DNA from: Photobacterium swingsii
GTDB taxonomy: Bacteria > Pseudomonadota > Gammaproteobacteria > Enterobacterales > Vibrionaceae
Length of the DNA: 64,000 bases
Direction of reading: 5' to 3'
NCBI RefSeq assembly: GCF_024346715.1
Contig: NZ_AP024852.1
Location: 2,790,001 to 2,854,000, forward strand
Each line of letters begins with the position of its first letter. Positions within the stretch are counted from its first letter, which is position 1. Positions 1 through 8,557 of the stretch are shown one piece after another. Below the pieces are notes generated by a model. The model did not search any database and was not told the origin of the DNA. It saw nothing but the letters and a program-made list of their open reading frames with translations. The translations under genes and the position numbers were made by a program.

Positions 1-1665
1 CTCGTGATTGCCGTTCGTTACTTTGTGACCTTGAACCACCCAATTATCAGGGTTGAGTCGCCAACGAAGGATTGCTTTATTTTTAATACCTTGCACTTGG
101 TCTGTTACCGTCAAAGACGTTTCCGAGAGAACAATCTTTCTATGATGCTCACATCCCAAATAATCTCTGTAACCCGCTTGGCCAGTTAACAGCTGTTCAT
201 CGAAGTTGACGTTCTTTGCTTTTAACCAACTACCTAACAAAAAGCGGCTAATTCTTGGCATTTGCTCATGCTCGTCAAATTGAATGGTGTTATGACTTTG
301 CGTTCCTCCATAGTAATCAATATAGTCTTGACCTGCGTTATAACTGAACGTGCCACCATCGCGTAATAGGTTGACTCCATCGCGCCATAGATCCACATGA
401 AGTGCATCGTTTTGGGCTGGCCTAAATCGGAACTTGGGATAGTTAAAGAAAGCAAATGCTCCTGATTTATTTCTTAGGCCAATATAGCCACCTTGATCAA
501 AGTGAAACGATGTTTGAGTTTGTAAGTTTTTTTGGGGGGGTCGCAACTGCAATAATGAAAGCACCTCATCATACTTCCCATCCTCCTGCCATGCAGAAGC
601 TTGAAGAAACACTACAGAGGCAAGCTGGACGGATGGACGAAAATCTCGATAGTCGGTGTCTGTTAATTGTAACAAATGAGCGCCGTCATTATGACCTAAG
701 TTAGGCGCATCACCAGTTGATGGTTCGACTAGCTGATAAAGCCACTGAGTAGCCAAACTTATTCTTTTTGTCAGTTCTGTAGTAAATGGGGTCAGCTCTA
801 ATTCTCGGCGCCAAAGCTCTGCCATTGAGTAGGTATCTAACATCACCCTGTGGTAGTTAGCTGAATACTGGCTGAAGGTGCCATCTTTGGCAATCAGGCG
901 CTTGGCTCGGTTTTCTAACCATTTTCGCCCTAGCTTTTGCCAACGTTCACCACTTTCATCACCATTAATAACCAACCAGCTACCACCAATGAACAAAGCT
1001 GCCGCCTCAGACGTACCATGGTTATTATCTTGTGCAACAGCGTAGGAGATCGTCGGAGCTATTCGTTGAAGATGAGCCTTCACCAACGCCAAAAGTGTAG
1101 GTTCAGGCTGATGTACTTGATTCAGCAGTTTAGCAGTGAACGCTAAATGCATAACCCGTATCGAGGCTTCTTGTCCACATTTCCAATTCGGGCCAAGATA
1201 AGGCTCATTCTGGTCCATCCAACTTTTTGCGGTAGCATTTAGCTCCTCTAAAGCTGCATCTCTCCCTGCAAGATAATCTTTTGCTAATCCCAAAGCCCAA
1301 TTGAACCTTGATACTTCCCAAATACCTTTTATATCACCAATATTTGAATCAAAGTCAGACAAACTGAACCAAGGCCTTCTCATCCCAGAAAATCTGCAGC
1401 CTGTTAATATATTCCTATCCCACTTCAACTGAGTAACGCACTGCTTAGGCATCCATCCAAAAGGGACTAGTTCATAATGTTGGTGGGATTTACATTCGGT
1501 CAAATGCCTTATCGGGCGAAACAAAACTCCACTTACTGGATCTTGACCAAGAGCTTCCACTCGCTTAAGTCCTATGAATAAAGCGAACCTATAAACTAGA
1601 AGCCTCATTACATTAACAACGCCCAATCTATATGTGGTCACAACTAGGTATACTAACCTACTCAT
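1..1665 (-). CDS. Heparinase II/III family protein, 3' end cut by window edge
   Basis: An open frame of 555 codons runs from an ATG at 1663-1665 to base 1 without a stop, so the C-terminus lies outside the window. The start overlaps the end of the upstream polymerase gene by 8 bp, which suggests translational coupling. The N-terminal two thirds reads as an alpha-helical toroid (NWALGLAKDYLAG, QDNNHGTSEAAAL, QYSANYHRVMLDTY). The last third has the beta-domain signature of the family (FRPAQNDALHVDLWRDG, RDGGTFSYN, GGTQSHNTIQFD). No cleavable signal peptide is visible, as is usual for family members inside O-antigen or capsule clusters. The family cleaves uronic-acid polysaccharides by beta-elimination; activity on this cluster's own polymer is inference. 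The frame contains adjacent runs of seven C and seven A (coding strand) at 527-540. Confidence 0.85.
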   Translation of the reverse strand, partial: MSRLVYLVVTTYRLGVVNVMRLLVYRFALFIGLKRVEALGQDPVSGVLFRPIRHLTECKSHQHYELVPFGWMPKQCVTQLKWDRNILTGCRFSGMRRPWFSLSDFDSNIGDIKGIWEVSRFNWALGLAKDYLAGRDAALEELNATAKSWMDQNEPYLGPNWKCGQEASIRVMHLAFTAKLLNQVHQPEPTLLALVKAHLQRIAPTISYAVAQDNNHGTSEAAALFIGGSWLVINGDESGERWQKLGRKWLENRAKRLIAKDGTFSQYSANYHRVMLDTYSMAELWRRELELTPFTTELTKRISLATQWLYQLVEPSTGDAPNLGHNDGAHLLQLTDTDYRDFRPSVQLASVVFLQASAWQEDGKYDEVLSLLQLRPPQKNLQTQTSFHFDQGGYIGLRNKSGAFAFFNYPKFRFRPAQNDALHVDLWRDGVNLLRDGGTFSYNAGQDYIDYYGGTQSHNTIQFDEHEQMPRISRFLLGSWLKAKNVNFDEQLLTGQAGYRDYLGCEHHRKIVLSETSLTVTDQVQGIKNKAILRWRLNPDNWVVQGHKVTNGNHE

Positions 1666-2800
1666 TATCCCCCCTAAGAATAAAACCCAATACAACTGCA
1701 TTTATTGATGTTGCAAAAATGGCGTAAGAAAAGAAAGATTCAAGCAGAACAAATAGTGCTGTAATAAAACAAATCAAGTCAAGCCTATTATTTTTAGCAT
1801 TTCCAGCACCTTTACAAATAACTGAAAATAAGAAAAAATAAACAAATACTGTAAATACAACCCCGTACTTAGAAAAAAGACCGAGTGGGGAAAAATGTGA
1901 ATTTGACGCTGTTTTTATTTCTCCACTATTGAGAACTATCTCATATGTGAAGCCGTTGCCATTACCAAAAATAAAACTCAAACCATCCAGATGAGGAATG
2001 ATAGCCATGACTTCGTCTAATCTTCCTGCACTAACTGCATTTATAGAACTTAAACTACTAAAATCGATCGATTCCAATGTATACAATATACGCCTTACAG
2101 ATAAATTATCGGGGTTGTCGATTATAAACACCCCCCCAAGAAAGAACAATAGCGCTATTCCAAACCAAAAAAGATACTTATAGCCCCCCTTAAAGAATGC
2201 TCCACCAATGACAATGACAATAATAGCTGATACTAACTGAGCTCTTTTCCCATACAAGAAAATCAAAATTAAAGATATTGGGAAAAGCCATAAATTAGAA
2301 AACATATAATAAGCCATAGTCATTTCCAGGGGAGGGAAAATTGCAAGCCTACTAATTCCACTTGATGAAAACAAATAATAAATAAAAAATATTAAAAGGA
2401 AACTCCCTAACAATGTAATCTTTGAATAATATTTTACATAGTCAGAAAAAACATCATTAGACCAATACTTTGAAAACACAATAACTTTCGAGAAAAACAA
2501 AAATGGAATAAGAAAATCCGTGACAACTCTTCTGGTCAAATCAAAATTGACCAAACCAATCGAAAGTGACGGAAATAACAGAAACGCACATAATACCACC
2601 CATTTATTTTTAAATACGCTAGTACAAGAGAAAACAATAAATATATCAAAGGAAAGTAATACAATAAGAAAGGCTTGCACATAAGAATTATTTTCAGCGA
2701 TTCTAATCCCAGATAGCACTATGGAAATCAAAGAAATAAATGGAAGCAACAGTAGGTAAAACCTTACAATAATAGTATTGACATTTACTTGGCCATTCAT
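1658..2800 (-). CDS. Wzy-like polysaccharide polymerase (integral membrane)
   Basis: This is a 380-residue, very hydrophobic protein with about ten predicted membrane segments and one larger polar loop in the second half (around residues 235-300, with SIDFSSLSSINAVSAGRLDEV and a Gly-rich FGNGNGFTYE). That layout, together with its position beside a flippase and transferases, fits an O-antigen or capsule polymerase of the Wzy type, which joins lipid-linked repeat units in the periplasm. Wzy proteins are too divergent for residue-level assignment by eye, so the call rests on topology and context; an O-antigen ligase-like protein is the alternative. It overlaps the upstream gene by 4 bp (ATGA). 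Coding sequence is strongly AT-rich, unlike the housekeeping genes further right. Confidence 0.65.
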   Translation of the reverse strand: MNGQVNVNTIIVRFYLLLLPFISLISIVLSGIRIAENNSYVQAFLIVLLSFDIFIVFSCTSVFKNKWVVLCAFLLFPSLSIGLVNFDLTRRVVTDFLIPFLFFSKVIVFSKYWSNDVFSDYVKYYSKITLLGSFLLIFFIYYLFSSSGISRLAIFPPLEMTMAYYMFSNLWLFPISLILIFLYGKRAQLVSAIIVIVIGGAFFKGGYKYLFWFGIALLFFLGGVFIIDNPDNLSVRRILYTLESIDFSSLSSINAVSAGRLDEVMAIIPHLDGLSFIFGNGNGFTYEIVLNSGEIKTASNSHFSPLGLFSKYGVVFTVFVYFFLFSVICKGAGNAKNNRLDLICFITALFVLLESFFSYAIFATSINAVVLGFILRGDNE

Positions 2801-4503
2801 AATATTACATCTTCAATAGAAAAACAGGACTGAGACGATATTTTCTCAAAATCATCAAGTAATAATTTGAAATTATTAATCAGGAATAGAAGCTCTTCAA
2901 AATTAGATACATCACCTACATAATCAACCGGTAAATACTCAGCAGATATTGCTTTCGAGGTTGCATTCCCTCTAAAAAAAACAACCGGTATATTGTGTAA
3001 CCAACAATCTAATCCAATGGAAGAAGTTCTAGTTATGATTAGATCTGAGCTTGCAACAACATCTTCAAATGTAACATAACTATTTAATACTTTAAGAGAA
3101 GTGAATTGTTCTTTATAGTGTTCTTGTCTTGGATGATATTTGATATTTAGCAAAATATCATTTTTAAAACAAAAAACATCTAACAGCTTTAAAAGCGTTC
3201 GCTCTTCTGCATATTCAAAGGGCTGAGAAAAATATGTAATACACTTTAAGTTGGAACTTAAGTTAAATTTTTTGTTAACTCCGACATATTTAAGATTAGT
3301 TTTTAAACCAACCTTATTCTCAAGCATCGGATTCTTAGATAAGAAATTATTATATGCATATTCATTTGTAAAAAAAAACTGTTCACCTGAAATGAAATTG
3401 ACTTCGACTTTAGGTGATATCAATGTTGTTTGAACTTGATAGAGAGGAAGCTTTATCTTATCAACCACATAAAATGAATGTGGAGTAAACATATCAAAAG
3501 AATAGATATTGCTATTCACTTGGTATGTGCGAAGTAAATTAGCTATGCCCTCGGCATAAAGTAAATAATCTAACTGCCTACACGAAATATCCTTCAAAAT
3601 GCTGCTGATAGGAATGATAATTCTACCATCATTTATGACCAGACTTCGGTTATCATTGACAAAAAACAGCGTAAATAAAGCTTTGAAGTATTCTTTTATT
3701 ATATAGCATAACCCCACATAGCTACTCGAGTCAATTGCATCTATATCAACAGATCTCAAATAGCCAAAAAAAGAATCTCGCTTAAATATTTGAGGAAAAG
3801 CTATAACTGTGTATTTTTTTTTGTTTTTATTATACATTCCTCTGATAAACTCTGCTTGTACAACACTGCGAACAAGAAGCACCTTCGCTAGTGGATCTAT
3901 TTTATTTCTAGCTTTACTCTTAAAAAAAGCCAAAAACCTATGACTAAAAGACAATAAAAACAATGTACTTATATAAGCAACATTCCTCACATAGAAAGAT
4001 AATTTGGGCATAAAGCCCTTTTTGCAGTTATAATTTAATTTAACTTTCGGATAGTTAACGCTAATGTATTTACGTAAGATATAAGGAATAAAATAACTAG
4101 ATTTATAAAGTCTCTTTTTATTAACCTCCCCTTCAGCCTCATAAGTAAATATGAAATCAGAGTCGTAATATTGAGTAAACTCAATTTCTTCGATATTATT
4201 TCTCTTTATTTGCTCATCAACAGCATAAACCCATTTCATTATTGGAACTATTGTATTTCTATAAAAATATGCCTCAGATGCCTTCAGTTTTAGTTTTTCT
4301 TTCTTTGGAGAACTCTCTATTATCTGAGACCAGATTAAAGAAAACTCCGACGCAAATACTTGCGATGGATTAGACATCGAATTCACATCAATTCCACCAG
4401 AATTATTTTTTGATGATGAGATAACTGAGATCGATGCTGTTGACTTGAGGCCACTACCATCAAAATCAAGTATTAGTTTTCGTATTTTTTCTTCGATAAT
4501 CAT
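2797..4503 (-). CDS. Putative GT-B-type glycosyltransferase, possible nonulosonate transferase
   Basis: This is a 568-residue soluble-looking protein that I cannot assign to a family with certainty. Its C-terminal third has features seen in bacterial sialyl- and polysialyltransferase-like enzymes: a His-Pro pair in NIKYHPRQEH, then DLIITRTSSIGLDCWLHN, with a Ser-Ser pair where CMP-sugar transferases carry their S-S/T motif, and earlier an acidic-Gly element in LLYAEGIANL. A hydrophobic stretch near residue 180 may be a membrane-association segment. It sits between the flippase and the polymerase and shares 38 bp with the former and 4 bp with the latter. A pseF-like CMP-sugar synthetase lies in the same cluster, so transfer of a nonulosonic acid is a reasonable but unproven role. 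Base composition is very AT-rich. Confidence 0.45.
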   Translation of the reverse strand: MIIEEKIRKLILDFDGSGLKSTASISVISSSKNNSGGIDVNSMSNPSQVFASEFSLIWSQIIESSPKKEKLKLKASEAYFYRNTIVPIMKWVYAVDEQIKRNNIEEIEFTQYYDSDFIFTYEAEGEVNKKRLYKSSYFIPYILRKYISVNYPKVKLNYNCKKGFMPKLSFYVRNVAYISTLFLLSFSHRFLAFFKSKARNKIDPLAKVLLVRSVVQAEFIRGMYNKNKKKYTVIAFPQIFKRDSFFGYLRSVDIDAIDSSSYVGLCYIIKEYFKALFTLFFVNDNRSLVINDGRIIIPISSILKDISCRQLDYLLYAEGIANLLRTYQVNSNIYSFDMFTPHSFYVVDKIKLPLYQVQTTLISPKVEVNFISGEQFFFTNEYAYNNFLSKNPMLENKVGLKTNLKYVGVNKKFNLSSNLKCITYFSQPFEYAEERTLLKLLDVFCFKNDILLNIKYHPRQEHYKEQFTSLKVLNSYVTFEDVVASSDLIITRTSSIGLDCWLHNIPVVFFRGNATSKAISAEYLPVDYVGDVSNFEELLFLINNFKLLLDDFEKISSQSCFSIEDVIL

Positions 4504-5668
4504 AAATAAAAATTGTATTAAAAGTTAATATTATTCCAGCCATTACTAAAGGAATATTAGTTTTGTCAAGAAAGCTAACACTATTAAAAAAAATAAACAG
4601 TAGAGCAAAAGAAAAAATGATGCTCATCTGCAACAGTATTGCTAGGAACTCTCGACTCTTAGAGATAAAAAGAGTTGTACTCAATGTTAGATAAATAATA
4701 CTTAGCTTTAGTGCTATCACTCTAGGTATCATTAGTTCTAATCCTGTAAAATCAGGGAATATTAGGCCACTAAAAAAAGAGGATAGAGGCATCGCGACGA
4801 AAACAATCAAAGGAATCCCAAGCAAACAATACAAAGTAACATCACAATATTTTTTTTCGAACTCCTTATCCTCATCTATTTTTTTTAGCCAAATAGGATA
4901 GAAAAAATAGAATATAGTGGTAAAAATCATATAAACTGCCGTACCTATGTTATCCGCTAATTGGTAAGTACCCAGAAACTCTTTTTCTATTATAATATTT
5001 TGTAGCATAATTTTATCTATAGTCAAAATAACTGTGACTAAAAAACTCACAAAAGATATCTTCACTCCAGTTTTAACATAAAATAAGAGTTTTTCCACAC
5101 TAAAGCGTAATGATAGATTTAGGATATAGTTCCTAATATTCGAGTGGTATAAAAAAGTAATAATGATATACAGTACATTGGAAAAAAATAAGGCATATAG
5201 ATATTTTGATAAATTATCTACAACACATAAAACCATTACAAGTAATACACTTGACGCTATAATATTACTCATATTAATAGGGGTAAACTTCTCTTCTACT
5301 CGAAGGTATGCAACCATGAAACTTTTAAAGAATACTGATATCACTATAGCTGAAGTTATTAGCCAAAAATCGTCTGTTATAAAACAACTAGATAATAGGA
5401 ATGCAGCAAAAGATGAAATTATAAAAATCACAATCGTCACACTCATCAACTCTATTTTTTCTTCCTTACCGTTCAATCTCGATAGGTATTTTAATACAAG
5501 CTGAGACGAGCCAACATTGAGATAGTTCGAATATGTCACATAAAGTAAAATAGGCATTGCTAATGCCATTTCTAGAGGGCCTATTTTATTAGCCAAAATA
5601 AGCATAGCTGTTGACAAAACAGCAATTTCAAAATACTTTGAAATTGAAAATAAAACTAGTCTATTCAT
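4466..5668 (-). CDS. Wzx-type oligosaccharide flippase
   Basis: This is a 400-residue polytopic membrane protein with about twelve hydrophobic segments spread evenly along its length. It begins MNRLVLFSISKYFEIAVLSTA and has the long helical-hairpin pattern of the MOP/polysaccharide transporter superfamily. Wzx proteins move undecaprenyl-diphosphate-linked repeat units across the inner membrane. It is the first gene of the distal AT-rich module, 309 bp beyond the GT2 gene, and its 3' end overlaps the next gene by 38 bp, so flippase, transferase and polymerase are likely co-translated. Identity of the substrate cannot be read from the sequence. A generic membrane transporter is less likely given the neighbours. 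Confidence 0.75.
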   Translation of the reverse strand: MNRLVLFSISKYFEIAVLSTAMLILANKIGPLEMALAMPILLYVTYSNYLNVGSSQLVLKYLSRLNGKEEKIELMSVTIVIFIISSFAAFLLSSCFITDDFWLITSAIVISVFFKSFMVAYLRVEEKFTPINMSNIIASSVLLVMVLCVVDNLSKYLYALFFSNVLYIIITFLYHSNIRNYILNLSLRFSVEKLLFYVKTGVKISFVSFLVTVILTIDKIMLQNIIIEKEFLGTYQLADNIGTAVYMIFTTIFYFFYPIWLKKIDEDKEFEKKYCDVTLYCLLGIPLIVFVAMPLSSFFSGLIFPDFTGLELMIPRVIALKLSIIYLTLSTTLFISKSREFLAILLQMSIIFSFALLFIFFNSVSFLDKTNIPLVMAGIILTFNTIFIYDYRRKNTKTNT

Positions 5669-5977
5669 TTAATTTCTACCACATGATAATATCATCAAGT
5701 TTTTAATTAGGTTTATCTAGCCCTACAAATTTTAATTTCACTGTTAATAGCGTGGTATTTCAGGTGACTGACAAACATATCAATTATATAAAACTTGTCA
5801 GTGCTTAATTATGGTAGCTTTCACCCATCGCGTACTTAGCCTTTTTTATGTCTGATACTTGATTTAAAGCTAGACTCTCTTATTTACATATTTATTTCAT
5901 TGCTCTAGTTACGTTAAGCCCTTGAAACAAGGGCTATTTATTAAAAGATAAAAATTAACAATAATAATATATTAAAA
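5669..5977. other. AT-rich intergenic stretch between the two halves of the polysaccharide cluster
   Basis: No gene was seen. It separates the GT2 gene from the flippase gene, both transcribed on the minus strand. It holds one perfect 8-bp hairpin (5917-5935) and could hold a secondary promoter for the flippase module, but no convincing -35/-10 pair was recognised. Confidence 0.5.
5917..5935. repeat. Perfect hairpin AGCCCTTG/CAAGGGCT, loop AAA
   Basis: Eight paired bases with a 3-nt loop lie about 45 bp downstream of the GT2 stop codon (minus strand). There is no clear U-tract on the minus side, so it may be a weak terminator or an mRNA-end stabiliser. Confidence 0.4.
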
Positions 5978-6643
5978 TTAAAACTTTTTTATTGTATGAA
6001 AAAGGCTAGCAATTATTCTAAAATTAGCAGTCCAAAAACTACCAAATCTCGGCGATGAATCTTTTCTATCCCTGATTACAATTGGAACCTGACTTACTTT
6101 TCTGTTATTAATCAATGAGCACGTTAACAACTCAGTACCTATTGAATCATAAGTTTCAAATATACCAAAATGCCGATATAAAGATGTTTTATAGAGCTTC
6201 AAACCAGAAAGTGGATCAGTTATTTTAAATCTAAACTTAAAATATAATGAATATAGGCGTTCAGAAAACCTAGCACAAGTTGGCCTTTGACCAATAACTA
6301 AATCGCAATTACCGTCAACTGCTTTTTTGTAAATAGCTAAAATCGAACGGGGATCATGCTGACCATCAGCATCCATAGTCAAAAGATAAGTAACGTTGAG
6401 GTGCTCGGTAGCATAGTCAAGCCCCTTTTCAATTGCCTTCGCATAACCATGATTACTTTCTAAGTTCAACACTATCGCACCCGCATCTAAAGACAGTTTT
6501 GACGTAGCATCTTTTGAACAATCATTAACAACTATTACATTTACATCTTTACCAAGGACATCAAATATCTCTTTAACTACGTTGCTTATGGTACTTTCTT
6601 CGTTATATGCTGGAATTACAACAGCTAGTCTATCTGATTCCAT
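5978..6643 (-). CDS. GT2 family glycosyltransferase, dolichyl-phosphate-mannose-synthase-like
   Basis: This is a 221-residue GT-A enzyme. The N-terminus VVIPAYNEE (residues 8-16), the NDCSKD motif (40-45) and the metal-binding D-x-D in MDADGQHDP (90-98) are classic for family GT2. TDPLSGLKLY and TELLTCSLI resemble the polyprenyl-phosphate sugar synthases and their relatives. There is no C-terminal membrane domain, so it should act on the cytoplasmic face of the inner membrane. It shares 19 bp with the preceding synthase gene. Either a repeat-unit transferase or a polyprenyl-phosphate-sugar synthase would fit; donor and acceptor cannot be told from the sequence. Confidence 0.8.
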   Translation of the reverse strand: MESDRLAVVIPAYNEESTISNVVKEIFDVLGKDVNVIVVNDCSKDATSKLSLDAGAIVLNLESNHGYAKAIEKGLDYATEHLNVTYLLTMDADGQHDPRSILAIYKKAVDGNCDLVIGQRPTCARFSERLYSLYFKFRFKITDPLSGLKLYKTSLYRHFGIFETYDSIGTELLTCSLINNRKVSQVPIVIRDRKDSSPRFGSFWTANFRIIASLFHTIKKF

Positions 6644-7713
6644 TTAATATACTCACCTTTACTAACACTATCTTTAACTGTTCGTCCCAGAATCGCTTCT
6701 AAATGGTAAGGCTCAATACCATCCGCAGGACAAGGTCTCAAGCATTCAAGATGCTCCCTTGTAATTTGCTCACCGGCAATGATATCTGATTTGAATCGGA
6801 TAGATCTACGTTGCACGATAACAGTATCCTTCTCGTTATCTTCAACTTTTTTAACTCCGTTACCTAAAGCAAAGTGCAACTCTTGAGAGCGCTCTACCAT
6901 TTCTTTCCATGAATGAGGGTTCATCGCGAATTTGTGGTCAGGACCTTCGTGATTATTACTGTCCGTAAAGTGTTTCTCTATCACGTTTGCACCCAACGCT
7001 ATTGCACCTAATACGGTAGAGTGACCGGGAGTATGGTCGCTTAACCCAAGAATGACATCCGGGTACATTGCTCGAAGTGTTTTCAATACATTAAGGTTTA
7101 TATACTTAAAATTTTCTAATGAAGCAGTATAATTAGTATTACACTGCATCAATACTATATCACTGGTCTGTCTTAGTGCTGTATTAACAGCAAAGTCGAC
7201 CTCATCCATCGTTGATGCGCCACAAGCCAACAATAGAGGTTTATTTTTACTTCCCATCTTATTAATAATTTCAGGCCAAGTAATATCACCAGAACCAACT
7301 TTATACGCAGGAACAAATGGGTCTACAAAATCAACCAGATCCAATGAGTAAGGACTCGTAAAAAATTCAACACCTGCATCTTTACAAGTATCAACTAATG
7401 TTTGAGTCCATTCCAGATTAATAGACGCATCTTTATACACATCAAAAACTGATTTCTTCCATTTATCTTGATGCGACTGCCCACCAGAGAGGTTTTCGAA
7501 ACCATGTTTGCTAACAATGGTTTCCGCTTTAAAATGTTGAAACTTAGCTGCATGAGCTCCGGCTTCTGACGCTAGATAAATAAGTTCTTTAGCCTTTTCT
7601 AAGTTTCCATTATGATTTGCACCAATATCAGCTATAAAGTAAGGTGTACCTTCTTTAGATACTTCTGTGTTTCCAATATTTAATTTTCTAGAAAAATCAT
7701 TAATTATAGTCAT
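6625..7713 (-). CDS. NeuB-family nonulosonic acid synthase (divergent)
   Basis: This is a 362-residue protein with a PEP-condensing TIM barrel and a C-terminal SAF (antifreeze-like) domain. Family marks are YFIADIGANHNG (25-36), GLSDHTPGHS (223-232), GANVIEKHFT (241-250) and GPDHKFAMNP (257-266); the SAF part starts near QRRSIRFKSDI (301-311). Family members condense PEP with a 6-carbon N-acyl sugar to make sialic, legionaminic or pseudaminic acid. The segment around residues 60-100 (KFQHFKAETIVSK, then SHQDKWKKSVFDVYK) differs from the PseI, LegI and NeuB forms I know, so the product is left open. It overlaps the reductase gene by 14 bp and the GT2 gene by 19 bp and is likely co-translated with both. 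Confidence 0.85.
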   Translation of the reverse strand: MTIINDFSRKLNIGNTEVSKEGTPYFIADIGANHNGNLEKAKELIYLASEAGAHAAKFQHFKAETIVSKHGFENLSGGQSHQDKWKKSVFDVYKDASINLEWTQTLVDTCKDAGVEFFTSPYSLDLVDFVDPFVPAYKVGSGDITWPEIINKMGSKNKPLLLACGASTMDEVDFAVNTALRQTSDIVLMQCNTNYTASLENFKYINLNVLKTLRAMYPDVILGLSDHTPGHSTVLGAIALGANVIEKHFTDSNNHEGPDHKFAMNPHSWKEMVERSQELHFALGNGVKKVEDNEKDTVIVQRRSIRFKSDIIAGEQITREHLECLRPCPADGIEPYHLEAILGRTVKDSVSKGEYIKWNQID

Positions 7714-8557
7714 TTGCTACACTCTTAATCTCATCAATTAGTGATGGTAATATATATTCAAATTTTTTCTCAAATAGAGTTACGTCCATTCTCATATCTT
7801 TAGGACGTTTCACTTTAAAATTCATTGAATCAACACAAACCGATTTATATTTGATGTCGCGAAACCCACATCTATTTAAAAACTCCAGCAAAAAATCTTG
7901 CTTAGACATTCCGTCTTTAGAGCCTACATTGTATACTCCAGGATACTTCTTCCTTAAGCTCAACTCTATAATTTCACATAGTGTATTAATTGATAGCGGT
8001 GAAAAATAGACATCACTGAAAAGATTCAATTCTTTTCCATTGCGAGTTGACTCATAAATAGAATCACATAAGCCAGAGGAAACTAGACTAAAACTTCGAC
8101 CGAAGAAATTTGTTCTTAATATTGTCGTCTGTTTAGACACGCAAGACAATTCAGCACTATATTTGGTTAAAGCATATGAGTTATATACTTTGACCATTCC
8201 CTCATTAGATTTAAATTCGTCATAAAAATGGTCAGTAGATATATGGATAACAAATACACTTTTATTCTCTTTGCAATGTTTTGCAATGTTTTCTGTGATT
8301 TTAGTATTTACTCGATATGCTTTTTCAATATTAGATTCACATCCATCTACATTCGTATATGCTGCTAAATTAATAATGAAGTCAGGAGCTATTTCATTCA
8401 ATAGGCTTAAACAAGAATCTTGATAGCTCATATCCACTTTAAAATCAGACTCAGAGGATGAACTTGTTACAGTCTTAACATCATATTGGCTCGTCAAATA
8501 ACTTGTCAAAGAAGACCCTAATAATCCACTGGAGCCCACAATTAATACTCGTTTCAT
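7700..8557 (-). CDS. RmlD-like NAD(P)-dependent sugar reductase (extended SDR)
   Basis: This is a 285-residue Rossmann enzyme. The nucleotide-binding glycines are in VGSSGLLGSS (7-16), the RmlD-type motif NLAAYTNVDGCE is at 63-74, STDHFYD at 107-113, and the catalytic Y-x3-K pair at Tyr128/Lys132. Relatives reduce 4-keto sugars, for example dTDP-4-dehydrorhamnose or the UDP-linked 4-keto intermediate of L-FucNAc synthesis. In this cluster the 4,6-dehydratase product of the pseB-like gene is an obvious candidate substrate. No rmlA/B/C genes are nearby, which argues against ordinary dTDP-rhamnose synthesis. It abuts the pseF-like gene directly and overlaps the synthase gene by 14 bp. Substrate is inferred from context only. 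Confidence 0.8.
   Translation of the reverse strand: MKRVLIVGSSGLLGSSLTSYLTSQYDVKTVTSSSSESDFKVDMSYQDSCLSLLNEIAPDFIINLAAYTNVDGCESNIEKAYRVNTKITENIAKHCKENKSVFVIHISTDHFYDEFKSNEGMVKVYNSYALTKYSAELSCVSKQTTILRTNFFGRSFSLVSSGLCDSIYESTRNGKELNLFSDVYFSPLSINTLCEIIELSLRKKYPGVYNVGSKDGMSKQDFLLEFLNRCGFRDIKYKSVCVDSMNFKVKRPKDMRMDVTLFEKKFEYILPSLIDEIKSVANDYN

Noticed and set aside
4-1146. Several short frames on both strands near the left edge
   Set aside because: They are shadows of the long heparinase-family gene on the minus strand, which has no stop in the window.
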